Below, piece after piece: positions 32,923 through 42,936 of a DNA stretch of 64,000 bases. The position numbers were made by a program, and so were the translations under genes. The notes under the pieces were generated by a model that saw only the letters and a list, made by a program, of their open reading frames with translations, ran no database searches and was not told where the DNA came from. The stretch's first letter is position 1; each line of letters starts with the position of its first letter. The DNA comes from Bacillus sp. ISL-37. Its GTDB lineage: Bacteria > Bacillota > Bacilli > Bacillales > Cytobacillaceae. Location: positions 389,048 through 453,047 of the forward strand of contig NZ_JAGGQL010000005.1 in NCBI RefSeq assembly GCF_018613315.1, given 5' to 3'.

Positions 32923-34275
32923 TTACTTAAGCTTATGCACGGCCTCGATAAACATGTCTCCCCTGACCTCAAAAGTTTTGTACTGATCCCAGCTTGCACA
33001 TGCTGGAGACAGCAGGATGACATCACCGGGTTCTGAATGTTCAAATGCCACGGGAACGGCCTTTTCCACATTATCGGCCCGCAAAATCGTTTTTATTCCT
33101 GCATCATGGCCAGCCTGTCCAACTTTTTCAGCTGTTTCTCCAAAAGTAATCAATGTCTTCACATTTTTTAATGAAGGAACAAGCTCATCAAAAGAATTGC
33201 CCCTGTCTAGACCCCCGGCCAGCAAGACGATTGGTGCATCGAAAGCTGCGAGGGCATTTTCAGTAGCCAAAATATTCGTTGCTTTTGAGTCATTATAAAA
33301 TTTACGTTCATCGATAGTGGCCACAAACTGAAGCCTGTGACGAACGCCTGCAAAGGTAGTAAGCACCTTACTGATGGCCTCTTTATCTGCACCTGAAAGC
33401 AGCGTCGCCGCTACAGCCGATAGTATATTCTCCAAATTATGCTTGCCCGGCAGGACGATATCCTTTGTTTCAATAATTTGCTCCCCGTTAAAGCAAACCC
33501 AGCCATCCTTCACATAAGCACCACTTTCAAGCACCTTCCTTGTTGAAAAAGGAACGATTTGCGCTCGGGAATTGCGGGCAATTTCCATGCATTCCTCCTG
33601 GTCGGCATTGACAATCAGGAAGTCTTCTTCAGTCTGGTTTTGTGTAATCCTAGCCTTTGCACTAATATATTCATTTCTTGTACCGTGATAATCCAGGTGT
33701 GCGTCATACAGATTTGTAATAATGGATATCCGAGGCTTGAACTGGTCGATTCCCATCAATTGAAATGATGACAGTTCAATAACGATCGTATTTTCAGCTG
33801 TGGCTTCCTGAGCAACACCTGATGCTACCGTACCGATATTGCCTGCAATCAATGGATGCTTGTTTCCTGCCTCAAGCATTTCGAATATTAACGTGGTAGT
33901 AGTTGTTTTTCCGTTAGTTCCTGTAATACCAATCAGCGGTGCCTCAGAAATCTGGTATGCGAGCTCAACCTCGGTAATTACCGGAATTTCTTTTTCAATC
34001 GCTTTTAGAATCATAGGATTATAGTACGGAATTCCGGGATTCTTGACGACGAGTTCAAAGCCTTCGTCCATCAATTCGATCGGATGGCTTCCACAAACAA
34101 CCTTGATTCCCTGCTCAAGCAATCCTTGCGCTTCGGGATTTTCAGAGAGAGGCTTACTATCGTTGACAGTTACAAAAGCCCCTAGTTTATGTAGTAGAGC
34201 AGCCGCACTGACTCCACTCTTGGCAAGGCCAAGTACTAGTATCTTTTTATGTTGATATGTTTTGATATCTTTCAT
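32923..34275 (-). CDS. murD: UDP-MurNAc-L-alanine:D-glutamate ligase
   Basis: Adds D-Glu to UDP-MurNAc-Ala. 450 aa with an N-terminal Rossmann domain ([20 protein letters not shown]), the ATP P-loop [20 protein letters not shown] near 115, central motifs [12 protein letters not shown] and the C-domain with [12 protein letters not shown]. The ATG directly follows the mraY stop codon (TAGATG) and has GAGGTG upstream. Confidence 0.97.
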   Translation of the reverse strand: MKDIKTYQHKKILVLGLAKSGVSAAALLHKLGAFVTVNDSKPLSENPEAQGLLEQGIKVVCGSHPIELMDEGFELVVKNPGIPYYNPMILKAIEKEIPVITEVELAYQISEAPLIGITGTNGKTTTTTLIFEMLEAGNKHPLIAGNIGTVASGVAQEATAENTIVIELSSFQLMGIDQFKPRISIITNLYDAHLDYHGTRNEYISAKARITQNQTEEDFLIVNADQEECMEIARNSRAQIVPFSTRKVLESGAYVKDGWVCFNGEQIIETKDIVLPGKHNLENILSAVAATLLSGADKEAISKVLTTFAGVRHRLQFVATIDERKFYNDSKATNILATENALAAFDAPIVLLAGGLDRGNSFDELVPSLKNVKTLITFGETAEKVGQAGHDAGIKTILRADNVEKAVPVAFEHSEPGDVILLSPACASWDQYKTFEVRGDMFIEAVHKLK

Positions 34276-35250
34276 CTAGATCCACACCTCAATATAAATT
34301 CCAAGGATAGCGAAAAGAAGGCCTACAGTCCAGAACGTGACAACAACACGCCATTCTGACCAGCCAATCAATTCATAGTGGTGGTGAAGCGGACTCATCC
34401 TGAATATTCTTTTCCCAGTAGTTTTAAATGAAATAACCTGAAGGATAACGGATAATGTTTCAATCACAAATATTCCGCCAATGATGATCAGAATAATCTC
34501 AAGCTTCGCAAGGATCGCGACAGTTGCAATTGCACCACCAAGAGCGAGGGAACCAGTGTCTCCCATAAACACTTTAGCAGGGTGTGCATTAAATACAAGG
34601 AATCCTAAAACAGCGCCAACCACCGCGACTGAAAAAATAGAAAGCTCATATTGAGATTGGCTCCAGGCAAGTACAGCGAATGCACCAAATGCAATCGCAG
34701 CTGTTCCGGAAACCAGCCCGTCAAGCCCGTCCGTCAGGTTAACAGCATTCGAAAACCCGACCATCCAGAAAATAATAAACAGCGCATATCCCCATCCCAA
34801 ATCAAAGGAAATGTCCGTTAACGGGATGCTGATGACTGTTGATAATTCACTTTGCTTGAATATGAAGTAAAAAATAACGGAAATAATAATCTGGCCAAGC
34901 AGCTTTTGTTTCGAAGTCAAGCCAAGGTTCCGTTTCATGACAACCTTGATGAAGTCATCCATAAAGCCTAGCAAGCCAAATCCTAAAGTTACAAATAACA
35001 ATAGATATGTCTCCACTGATGGCTGTGAGAACTTCCCTGTCATCACAAGTGTCGTGATTGTGATTGAGATTAAGATCATGACGCCGCCCATCGTTGGTGT
35101 ACCTGTTTTTTTCTGATGTGATTTAGGTCCTTCTTCTCTGATGCTCTGACCAAATTTAAGCCTTCTCAAAAAAGGAATAAACACTGGAGAAAGCAGAACA
35201 GTGATAAGGAAACCCATCAATATTGTGAAAAAGATAACTTGCTCCAGCAT
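34276..35250 (-). CDS. mraY: Phospho-N-acetylmuramoyl-pentapeptide transferase
   Basis: Transfers the UDP-MurNAc-pentapeptide phosphate to undecaprenyl phosphate, forming lipid I in the membrane. 324 aa, about ten membrane segments, with [22 protein letters not shown] (Asp-Asp pair), [15 protein letters not shown] and [12 protein letters not shown]. The ATG at 35250 with AGGTGAGG gives the family N-terminus and length; a longer frame to 35292 does not. It starts one base after the upstream gene ends. Confidence 0.97.
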   Translation of the reverse strand: MLEQVIFFTILMGFLITVLLSPVFIPFLRRLKFGQSIREEGPKSHQKKTGTPTMGGVMILISITITTLVMTGKFSQPSVETYLLLFVTLGFGLLGFMDDFIKVVMKRNLGLTSKQKLLGQIIISVIFYFIFKQSELSTVISIPLTDISFDLGWGYALFIIFWMVGFSNAVNLTDGLDGLVSGTAAIAFGAFAVLAWSQSQYELSIFSVAVVGAVLGFLVFNAHPAKVFMGDTGSLALGGAIATVAILAKLEIILIIIGGIFVIETLSVILQVISFKTTGKRIFRMSPLHHHYELIGWSEWRVVVTFWTVGLLFAILGIYIEVWI

Positions 35251-35251
35251 T

Positions 35252-35701
35252 CTATTCCTCACCTGCCTTATTACGATTGCTGCCAAAACCATTGATGTTT
35301 TCGGCCATCACAGCTATATCATATGTTTCATCAACTTCATTAAGAAGTGCTTTGTTCAGGAAAATGAATTTAGTTCTTTCATTGATGTCTTCTTGTTGTG
35401 TTAAGTAATCATAGTATGAGTTCATAATTTTCTCTAAGCCTTTCAAATTATCTTGTGTGTAAAAAATCGGGAAGTGGTTTGGCGCATATGCCGGCACCTG
35501 CTTGCCTTCAGGCCAGACAGCTGCCACAGCACCATTTGAAATCGCCTCCTGTAAAGTTCCGGAATCATTCGATACCGGCACAAATAGCCCTTTAGGCTGT
35601 TTAGCACCAGCCAGACTGCTTACAGTATGAAAGTGGATATTCTCATCCCTTATTCCAGTTGCTCTTGAAAATAGACTTGAAACATCCTGGTATGTCAGCA
35701 T
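35252..35701 (-). CDS. Stand-alone Mur-ligase N-terminal-domain-like protein (MurF/MurE domain 1 only)
   Basis: 149-residue protein resembling only the first, UDP-substrate-binding domain of MurE/MurF: a [20 protein letters not shown] segment at the place of the TDSR-GxLFxA motif, [15 protein letters not shown], and [16 protein letters not shown]. The central ATPase P-loop (GTNGKT) and C-domain are absent, and the frame ends cleanly. It begins one base after murE (TAATATG with AGGAGAGG) and ends one base before mraY. B. subtilis has no gene here as far as I recall. It could be a remnant of a murF or a regulatory partner; function unknown. Confidence 0.75.
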   Translation of the reverse strand: MLTYQDVSSLFSRATGIRDENIHFHTVSSLAGAKQPKGLFVPVSNDSGTLQEAISNGAVAAVWPEGKQVPAYAPNHFPIFYTQDNLKGLEKIMNSYYDYLTQQEDINERTKFIFLNKALLNEVDETYDIAVMAENINGFGSNRNKAGEE

Positions 35702-35702
35702 A

Positions 35703-37163
35703 TTACCTCTCCTCTATCGCCTCGCGTGCCACAATCCGGTCATCAAAATCGAATGTCCTGTCACCTATTTGCTGGTATGTTTCATGGCCCTTCCCAGCAA
35801 TCAGGATCACATCCCCAGACTTCGCATTTTTTATGGCGTGCTGGATAGCTTCCTTCCTGTCAATAATCGAAGTATAAACTTCGCCCTTTACTCCTTCTTC
35901 CATATCCTTGATGATTTCTGCCGGATCCTCGCTGCGCGGGTTATCCGATGTGAAGACGGCATCTGTAGAATATTCACAAGCGATTTTCGCCATAAGCGGA
36001 CGCTTAGTTCGATCCCGGTCGCCTCCACAGCCAACTACACAGTAAACCCTCTTCTGTGCAAATTGCTGTATTGTTTTCAGGACGTTTTCAAGACTGTCAG
36101 GGGTATGGGCATAGTCAACGATCACAGAGAAATCCTGTCCTGCATCGACTACTTCAAACCTTCCCGAAACTCCTTTAACACCTTCAACAGATGCGATAAT
36201 AGCCTCTAAAGGCACGCCAGAAACGAGGGCAGCTCCGATGCTCGCAAGTACATTATAAATGCTGAACTTTCCGATCAACTGGATGTTTACCTTTTTCACG
36301 CCAAACGGGCTGACCAAATCAAATGATGTTCCGCTGGCCGTCATTGCAATATTGATTGCCTGCAGGTCAGCATGGTTGTCAATCCCATATGTTAGTATAT
36401 GGGCAGTTGTCAGCATAGCAAACTCATCACTTGCCGGATCGTCTGAATTCAAGACTGCGAATTTCGGTTTCTCATGGTTAAAGGCATTTCCAAGCTGTGA
36501 AAAAAGAAGCCCCTTCGCTTTCCTGTATTCTTCCATTGTCTTATGGTAGTCCAGATGGTCTTGCGTCAGGTTTGTGAAAACAGCAACATTGTAATCCGTC
36601 CCATGGACACGGCCATAAACAAGCGCATGCGAAGATACCTCCATTACCGCTGTATCAACCTTTTCGTCGACCATTCTTTTGAACGTCTTTTGTAGAGTCA
36701 GACTCTCTGGAGTTGTATTCTTCACTTCAAAGATTTGCTCGCCGATCTTTGTGTACATCGTTCCAATCAGTCCGGTCTTCTGATCAGCATCCTTGAAAAT
36801 CTGTTCAATAATATGGCTGGTCGTCGTCTTTCCATTCGTACCTGTGATTCCAACCAGATGAAGCTTCTGGCTAGGCTGGCTGTAAAATGCATCCGCAAGC
36901 ACTGCCATTGCCCGTACCGTGTCCTTTACAACAATTACCGGGACATTCACAGGCAATTCTCGTTCGGAGAGAACGGCTGCTGCTCCATTCTTCACGGCTG
37001 ATCCAGCAAAATCGTGACCATCAACTGTATAACCTTTTATGCATATGAATAAACTTCCAGGAGTCACTCTGCGGTTATCATTTTCAATTGAAGTAATTTC
37101 GGGATTTTCTCCCTTGTAATCCACGAACGGGTGTAAGTAACCAATCAATTCGTGTAATTTCAT
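35703..37163 (-). CDS. murE: UDP-MurNAc-tripeptide synthetase (meso-diaminopimelate adding)
   Basis: Adds meso-DAP to UDP-MurNAc-Ala-Glu. 486 aa with domain 1 ([20 protein letters not shown]), the ATP loop [19 protein letters not shown], carbamylated Lys region and the DAP-recognition motif [13 protein letters not shown] near 405, which predicts DAP rather than lysine in the wall. ATG at 37163 gives the family start ([10 protein letters not shown]); a TTG three codons earlier lies too close to its GAGG. Confidence 0.97.
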   Translation of the reverse strand: MKLHELIGYLHPFVDYKGENPEITSIENDNRRVTPGSLFICIKGYTVDGHDFAGSAVKNGAAAVLSERELPVNVPVIVVKDTVRAMAVLADAFYSQPSQKLHLVGITGTNGKTTTSHIIEQIFKDADQKTGLIGTMYTKIGEQIFEVKNTTPESLTLQKTFKRMVDEKVDTAVMEVSSHALVYGRVHGTDYNVAVFTNLTQDHLDYHKTMEEYRKAKGLLFSQLGNAFNHEKPKFAVLNSDDPASDEFAMLTTAHILTYGIDNHADLQAINIAMTASGTSFDLVSPFGVKKVNIQLIGKFSIYNVLASIGAALVSGVPLEAIIASVEGVKGVSGRFEVVDAGQDFSVIVDYAHTPDSLENVLKTIQQFAQKRVYCVVGCGGDRDRTKRPLMAKIACEYSTDAVFTSDNPRSEDPAEIIKDMEEGVKGEVYTSIIDRKEAIQHAIKNAKSGDVILIAGKGHETYQQIGDRTFDFDDRIVAREAIEER

Positions 37164-37312
37164 AAATATCAAATCCTCTCAAACAACATGGCGACTCTTA
37201 TTTTACATGATTAGGCTGAAATTAGCCATTGTTGAGATGAAAAGAGCAAGCCCTTTTTACACGAGTTAGACTGGGGCTGCTCCTCAACAAGCGAAATAGC
37301 CAAGTATCCTAA

Positions 37313-37348
37313 AGCAGGCGGCAGATGATTATCCTGCCGCCGCCTGCT
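37313..37348 (-). terminator. Terminator of spoVD
   Basis: GC-rich hairpin: AGCAGGCGGCAG (37313-37324) pairs with CTGCCGCC...GCCTGCT (37334-37348) with a small bulge, followed by UUUA on the minus strand. It lies 35 bases after the spoVD stop and separates it from murE. Confidence 0.8.
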
Positions 37349-37382
37349 CACCATAGGTTTATGTTTTAATTATAGCTCTTAG

Positions 37383-39296
37383 TTAATCATTCATATAAAC
37401 CCTAATGGTTGATCCTTCCTTAATTTTCACCCCTGGTGAAGGAAGCTGTTTCACAACTTTCTCCCCATCACCTGCAATATCAAGCTTAAAATTTATAAGT
37501 TGTTGCCTGAGCTCCTGCTTAGATAAACCGATCAGGTCAGGCACCGCCACCATAGGTGTGTCCATCCATGTCAATTCTTTTTCAATCTGGTCCTTCCGTG
37601 GAGGAACCTCCATAGCGCGCAGGCTGTCTTCCATGATATCGCCAACGATAGGCGCTGCTACTACCCCACCAAACTGTACTGTACCTTTCGGGTTATCAAC
37701 TGCTACATAAATAACGATTTGCGGATCATCCGCAGGTGCAAAACCTATGAATGAAACGATATGGTTATTTTCGAGGTAACGGCCATCCTTTGCCTTCTGG
37801 GCAGTACCAGTTTTGCCGCCAACTCTGTAAGAGTCTACATAAGCATTTTTACCTGAACCTTTAGCTACGACACTCTCAAGAGCATGCCTGATTTCTTTTG
37901 AAGTCTCTTCAGAGATTACTCTTCTTTTGGCCTGTGGGGATTTCTTCATGACAACCTCCCCTGTAACAGGGTCAATCAACTCTTTAGCAATATAAGGTGT
38001 ATAAAGTATTCCACCATTTACTGCTGCTGAAACCGCAGCGACCTGCTGGATCGGTGTGACGGAAACACCCTGCCCAAAAGCTGTTGTTGCCTGTTCGATC
38101 GGACCGACTCTGTCCAGGTTGAACAAAATTCCTTTGCCTTCCCCTTGAAGGTCAATGCCAGTTTTCTCGCCAAACCCAAAATCCTTCACATATTTAAACA
38201 GTTTTTCTTTCCCCAACCTATCCCCAAGCTCAACGAATCCAGGGTTGCAGGAATTCTCGACAACTTCAAGGAAAGTCTGGCTACCATGGCCGCCCTTTTT
38301 CCAGCAGCGTATTCTCGCTCCAGCCACTTCTACTGAACCTGAGTCATGGAAGTGATCTTTTTCAAGGTCGACCTTTCCTTCCTGAAGGGCTGCCGCCAGG
38401 GTCAAGATTTTAAAAGTGGATCCTGGCTCATATGTGCTCCATATCGGCAAGTTACGATTATAGACTTCCGGTGCTACATTGCGGAAGTTAGCCGGATCAA
38501 AGTCAGGCCTGCTCGACATTGCGAGGATTTCCCCATTATTCGGGTTCATGGCAATCGCAATGATGCCATCCGGATTGTATTTTGCCTGGGCTATATCCAA
38601 CTCCCGCTCGACGATCGTCTGTACTCTGCTGTCGATCGTCAGCTTCAAGTCGAGCCCATCCACCGGCGGCTCATAGTCATCAGCCATATTGTTCATTCGC
38701 TGTTGTTTAGCATCCGCATAGAATTGGACCGAGCCTTTTTGGCCTTTTAATTCCTTATCATAGTAGAGTTCCAGTCCCATCAATCCCTGGTTATCGATTC
38801 CCGCAAAACCCAGGACATGGGATAGGTAGCTGCCGTATGGATAATGGCGCTTTGAATCTTCACCGATGTATATACCTTTGATATCGAGCGCCCTGATTTC
38901 CTTCGCTTTCTCGTGAGAAATCTTTCTGCCCTCTGGAATTCTCTCAATCATCGCCTTTTTTGTAATATGTTGATAGGCCTTCTCTTTAGACATATTTAAA
39001 GCCTTTGCCAATATTTCCGCCGCAGCTTTGGGATCCTCCACCTGGCGAGGCACCACGTAAACAGTAGGTGCACTAATATTCGTTGCGAGCGCCACTCCAT
39101 TCCTATCCGTTATTTCCCCGCGCTGAGGTTCAAATGGGACGTTCCTGCTCCACGAATCCTTAGCCTTTCCTGTCAAAAAATCCCCCAGCATAAATTGCAC
39201 ATAGCCTAGCCGGACATCTATGATGAAAAACACCAAAATCCCAACCACCAGAACGAGAGCCAGCCTCTTTCTGACCGTCACATTTGATACACGCAT
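37383..39296 (-). CDS. spoVD: Sporulation-specific penicillin-binding protein SpoVD
   Basis: Class B PBP (transpeptidase) for spore cortex. 637 aa: cytoplasmic head and membrane anchor (MRVSNVTVRKRLALVLVVG), pedestal domain (FEPQRGEITDRNGVALATN), transpeptidase with SxxK in STYEPGSTFKILTL, SxN in ENSCNPGF and KTG in VGGKTGTAQKA, and one C-terminal PASTA domain (from AVPDLIGLSKQEL). The ATG at 39296 matches the B. subtilis N-terminus; GGGAGG is 12 bases upstream. The frame extends to 39395 without support. In B. subtilis it is made under sigma-E. Confidence 0.96.
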   Translation of the reverse strand: MRVSNVTVRKRLALVLVVGILVFFIIDVRLGYVQFMLGDFLTGKAKDSWSRNVPFEPQRGEITDRNGVALATNISAPTVYVVPRQVEDPKAAAEILAKALNMSKEKAYQHITKKAMIERIPEGRKISHEKAKEIRALDIKGIYIGEDSKRHYPYGSYLSHVLGFAGIDNQGLMGLELYYDKELKGQKGSVQFYADAKQQRMNNMADDYEPPVDGLDLKLTIDSRVQTIVERELDIAQAKYNPDGIIAIAMNPNNGEILAMSSRPDFDPANFRNVAPEVYNRNLPIWSTYEPGSTFKILTLAAALQEGKVDLEKDHFHDSGSVEVAGARIRCWKKGGHGSQTFLEVVENSCNPGFVELGDRLGKEKLFKYVKDFGFGEKTGIDLQGEGKGILFNLDRVGPIEQATTAFGQGVSVTPIQQVAAVSAAVNGGILYTPYIAKELIDPVTGEVVMKKSPQAKRRVISEETSKEIRHALESVVAKGSGKNAYVDSYRVGGKTGTAQKAKDGRYLENNHIVSFIGFAPADDPQIVIYVAVDNPKGTVQFGGVVAAPIVGDIMEDSLRAMEVPPRKDQIEKELTWMDTPMVAVPDLIGLSKQELRQQLINFKLDIAGDGEKVVKQLPSPGVKIKEGSTIRVYMND

Positions 39297-39472
39297 ATAT
39301 TGAACGAACCTCCCTCTATAGTTGTTCCAATAGTAAACTAAGATACTCTCAGACACTCGTTCAAATATATGCTTGTACGAATTCGAATATAACAAGAAGT
39401 AGAGACAAGCTGCGGTTTGTTTAGAACCTGAGCCTAGGATGCTTCGGACAACTTCTGAGGGATACTAGTGGA

Positions 39473-40252
39473 TTTTGTCTGAACCTGATGCAACTTCAGA
39501 CAAACTTAGGAGCTCCGGCTGTGGTTTTGTCCGAACCTGGGGCTACTTCAGACAAAAGGAAGAGTTCCGACTCTGGTTTTGTCCGAACCTAGTGCGACTT
39601 CGGACAAATTGGGGAGCGCCTTCTCTCGTTTTGTCCGAACCTAGGGCTACTTCGGACAAACTTAGGAGCCCCAGCTGTGGTTTTGTCCGAACCTAGGGCT
39701 ACTTCAGACAAAACGGGGAGCTCCGGCTCTGGTTTTGTCCGAATCTGGTGCTACTTCAGACAAAAGGAAGAGCTCCGACTCTGGTTTTGTCCGAACCTGA
39801 TGCGACTTCGGACAAATTGGGGAGCTCCTTCTCTCGTTTTGTCCGAACCTAGGGCTACTTCGGACAAATTAAGGAATTCCGATTCTGGTTTTGTCCGAAC
39901 CTGATGGGACTTCGGACAAATTGGGGAGCTCCTTCTCTCGTTTTGTCCGAATCTGGTGCTACTTCAGACAAAAGGAAGAGCTACGGCTCTGGTTTTGTCC
40001 GAATCTGGTGCTACTTCAGACAAAACGGGGAGCTCCGGCTCTGGTTTTGTCCGAATCTGGTGCTACTTCAGACAAAAGGAAGAGCTACGACTCTGGTTTT
40101 GTCCGAACCTGATGCGACTTCGGACAAATTGGGGAGCTCCTTCTCTCGTTTTGTCCGAACCTAGGACTACTTCAGACAAAACTGGGAGCTCCGGCTCTGG
40201 TTTTGTCCGAACCTGGTGGGACTTCGGACAAAAACAGAAGCTCCGGCTGGAT
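39473..40252. repeat. Tandem array A: 15 units of exactly 52 bp
   Basis: Units start at 39473, 39525, 39577 and every 52 bp to 40201 with no insertion or deletion although the sequences differ. Each unit has an inverted repeat TTTGTCCGAA / TTCGGACAAA with an 11-base loop (arm centres 21 bp apart) and, in most, a second palindrome GGAGCTCC. The right arm is either TTCGGA or TTCAGA; the latter keeps a G-U pair in minus-sense RNA, and in the first unit both arms are changed together. A decayed unit in partial phase precedes it (39421). It lies between the pbpB terminator and spoVD. Not coding: 52 is not a multiple of 3 and stops occur. Confidence 0.95.
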
Positions 40253-40315
40253 TTTTATCCGGCAACTATAAGCATAGACTTGTCAGAATCTAAGGGTTTT
40301 ACAAAAGAGTCTTCT

Positions 40316-40360
40316 TAAAAAAAAACAGAGGAAGGGCTCATCCGCCCACTTCCTCTGTTT
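40316..40360 (-). terminator. Terminator of pbpB
   Basis: 12-bp stem AAACAGAGGAAG (40323-40334) with CTTCCTCTGTTT (40349-40360) and a run of U on the minus strand. The hairpin overlaps the last codons of pbpB. Array A begins 64 bases further on. Confidence 0.92.
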
Positions 40361-42548
40361 CTTCATTATCTTCTTCAGTTTTCAATGATTTCTCAAATTG
40401 CTGCAGCGGGGTTTCTAGCTCGACAACAAGGTTTTCCCCTTTATTGATTGGTACCCCTGGCTTAAGACTTTGTTTTGTGACATAACCACTGCCGGCTTTG
40501 TTAAGCTTAATCCCTGTAATTTGCGCCAGCTTCATGACGTCCCTGAGTGACCAGTCTGTCATGTCTGGGTATGTCATGACTCCCGAAGCCTTGATAAAGA
40601 CTTTTTCTCCCTCGAGAGCCATTATCTCTACCTTTGGCAACTGCTCCTCAACCTGGTTTCCGTCTCCTATAATCACTGTTTCAAACCCTTTGGATTCAAG
40701 CAACTTCTTTGCTTCTGCTGAATTCATACCGGTTACCTCGGGAACCGGTATGGAATCAGCTTTCTCCATTGAAGCAGGTTTGATATTCAAATACTGAAGA
40801 CTGCTCTTCATCACAGATTTGAAGATCATAGACGTTGGAATAGAGCCTTTAAAATAATGATCGATTTCCGGCTGTTGAACGGCGACATAAACGATTAGTT
40901 TAGGATCATCTTTTGGAGCCATTCCAAGGAATGAAAACAGATAATCACTCGCTCCATCTAAATAACTGCCGTTGGCCGTTAAGTTAGCAGTACCTGTTTT
41001 ACCAGCTACCTCGTACCCCTCGATTGCGTATGATTTCCCTGTACCATGCTCACCAGTTACAACTGTCCCTAAAACATCTCGCACCTGCTTTGCTGTTTCA
41101 GCTGATATAGGCTGACCAACGGACTTCGGATCTTCCTGTGTGATCACTTCACCAGTGTTCGGATTGACTATCTTATCGATCACTCGCGGTTTCATCATCT
41201 TCCCATCATTTGCTACTGCTGTTGCTGCCTGGATCATCTGGATTGGTGTCACAGTTGTTCCCTGTCCGTATGATGTCGTAATTTTCTCAATCGGCCATCT
41301 ATAGACAATAGTTCCAGCTGCTTCGTTTGGAAGGTCAATGCCTGTAGGCTGGTCAAAGCCAAAATCAGTTAAGTACTCCCTGAATTTTTCCGTACCGATT
41401 TTTTCATTTACCAGCTTTGCCACTGCTACGTTCGAGGAGCGCTGGATTCCTTCAAGATAGGTAATTGAGCCCCAGCCGCTGCCGTTATGATCGCGAATCG
41501 GCTTGGAGTTTTCGGTAACTTTATAGGAACCAGACTTATACCACTCATTCGGATTCCATTTGTTCTCTTCAATTGCCGCTGCAAGAGTGAAAATTTTCAT
41601 CGTCGAACCTGGCTCGATCGGTGTTTCTACCACCTCGTTATGCCAGCTATTATCCAGCCCGTCTCTTGTCGTCGGGTGGAAGCTCGGACGCTGTGCCATC
41701 GCAAGGATATCCCCTGTCTTCGGATCAGCGACAACTGCAATGATTTTCTTTGGCTTGTATTCTTTGTCTACACGATCGACCGCATCCTCCACGAACGTTT
41801 GGATTTTTTTATCAATCGTTAAAAACACATTGCTGCCATCTTGTGCAGGAGTGACTTTTCTCTCCCCATCAGGTAAAAGGAATCCCCATAAATCACTTTC
41901 GAATGAAAGGGAGCCATTTTTACCAGTCAATTCATTATTAAGTGTTTTTTCTATTCCCAGCTGTCCGGAAGTAACCGTTTTATTGTCCTCTGTTTCTTCC
42001 TTTTCCACAAAACCGACTAAGTGGGATGAGAATACACCGTTCGGATAGAACCTCTTTGAATCTCGTAAAAAAGTAATTCCCGGCAGCTTCTCCTCTTCGA
42101 TCTTACGTTTGGCTTGATGGGAAATATCTCGGCCAGCTTTTCCGAATTCAACCTGCCAAGCGCCTTTTTTCGTCAGTCTTTTATAGATTTCCGACTCACT
42201 CATATCGATATACTTCGCAAGGACCGCTGCTGTTTTCGCAGGATCGTTCACATGCTTTGGTTTCTTTTTATTCGTTGTCACCGACTCATTAAGGATAGCG
42301 ACAAGCGTGTAGGCAGTTGTATCCTCAGCAACAACTTCGCCTTTTCGGTCAAAAATCGTTCCTCTTGTCGCCTCGATTACTTTTTCATTCGAGTACTTTT
42401 GCTGGGCCCTTGCAGCCAGAGCTTGTCCATGGACTTCCCCGGTGACCTGGATTGTAATGAACCTGAAAATCAAGATAAAAAAGAGCAGGCTGAATATTAC
42501 GAATAATACCGCTGCTCCTGCATTCATATTTGGCTGTTTCTTGATCAT
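40338..42548 (-). CDS. pbpB: Septal penicillin-binding protein 2B
   Basis: Class B transpeptidase essential for division, partner of FtsW, FtsL and DivIC. 736 aa: membrane anchor (about 12-33), pedestal (EATRGTIFDRKGEVVAED), SxxK in PIEPGSTMKIFTLAAA, SxN in QRSSNVAVAK, KTG in VAGKTGTANL, then two PASTA domains (PVPEVTGMNSAEAKKLLESK; TYPDMTDWSLRDVMKLAQIT) and an acidic tail. The ATG overlaps the ftsL stop by one base. Confidence 0.97.
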   Translation of the reverse strand: MIKKQPNMNAGAAVLFVIFSLLFFILIFRFITIQVTGEVHGQALAARAQQKYSNEKVIEATRGTIFDRKGEVVAEDTTAYTLVAILNESVTTNKKKPKHVNDPAKTAAVLAKYIDMSESEIYKRLTKKGAWQVEFGKAGRDISHQAKRKIEEEKLPGITFLRDSKRFYPNGVFSSHLVGFVEKEETEDNKTVTSGQLGIEKTLNNELTGKNGSLSFESDLWGFLLPDGERKVTPAQDGSNVFLTIDKKIQTFVEDAVDRVDKEYKPKKIIAVVADPKTGDILAMAQRPSFHPTTRDGLDNSWHNEVVETPIEPGSTMKIFTLAAAIEENKWNPNEWYKSGSYKVTENSKPIRDHNGSGWGSITYLEGIQRSSNVAVAKLVNEKIGTEKFREYLTDFGFDQPTGIDLPNEAAGTIVYRWPIEKITTSYGQGTTVTPIQMIQAATAVANDGKMMKPRVIDKIVNPNTGEVITQEDPKSVGQPISAETAKQVRDVLGTVVTGEHGTGKSYAIEGYEVAGKTGTANLTANGSYLDGASDYLFSFLGMAPKDDPKLIVYVAVQQPEIDHYFKGSIPTSMIFKSVMKSSLQYLNIKPASMEKADSIPVPEVTGMNSAEAKKLLESKGFETVIIGDGNQVEEQLPKVEIMALEGEKVFIKASGVMTYPDMTDWSLRDVMKLAQITGIKLNKAGSGYVTKQSLKPGVPINKGENLVVELETPLQQFEKSLKTEEDNEETEEVGG

Positions 42549-42904
42549 CAGTTTTCCACACCTTTAACATTGTCTTCGTTCAATGTTAAACCGAGCTTTT
42601 CTGTTACCTTCTTGATTCTTTCATAGGTACTTAATTCGCTAATCTGGATTTCAAGGTCACTGTTAACCTTTTGCTGCTCCTGAATGCTGCCTTCAATGAT
42701 TTGTATTTCTTTGTTGACTTCGTAAATGGCTGCCTGTTTTGAAACCATGAATGTTGCGCCGAAGCAAACAATTGCCCCGAAAACAAACATCAGGATTTTT
42801 TCGCCGGGCGTCAGTATAGAATGGCGTTTTGCCGGCGCTTTTGCCGGTGCCTGAACAGTGCGCTGCTGTTGTTCTTGCTGCAATTTTCTAGCCAGATTGC
42901 TCAT
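42548..42904 (-). CDS. ftsL: Cell division protein FtsL
   Basis: Small bitopic protein of the FtsL-DivIB-DivIC complex. 118 aa: basic/Gln-rich cytoplasmic head, one membrane segment (about 35-55) and an extracytoplasmic coiled coil (60-100) ending in ERIKKVTEKLGLTLNEDNVK. The second of two adjacent ATGs (42904) has AGGAGG seven bases upstream. Recognised by topology and by its place between rsmH and pbpB. Confidence 0.93.
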   Translation of the reverse strand: MSNLARKLQQEQQQRTVQAPAKAPAKRHSILTPGEKILMFVFGAIVCFGATFMVSKQAAIYEVNKEIQIIEGSIQEQQKVNSDLEIQISELSTYERIKKVTEKLGLTLNEDNVKGVEN

Positions 42905-42936
42905 CATTTTCCCTCCTGAAATTATATTTTATATTT

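Noticed and set aside
39473..40252. CRISPR array
   Set aside because: Units are end-to-end variants of one 52-bp sequence with no unique spacers between identical repeats, and no cas genes are present.
39475..40318. Several overlapping plus-strand reading frames of 73-120 codons within array A
   Set aside because: They arise because the 52-bp unit lacks frequent stops; 52 is not divisible by 3, so the same repeat is read in all frames, and there is no ribosome site or conserved frame.
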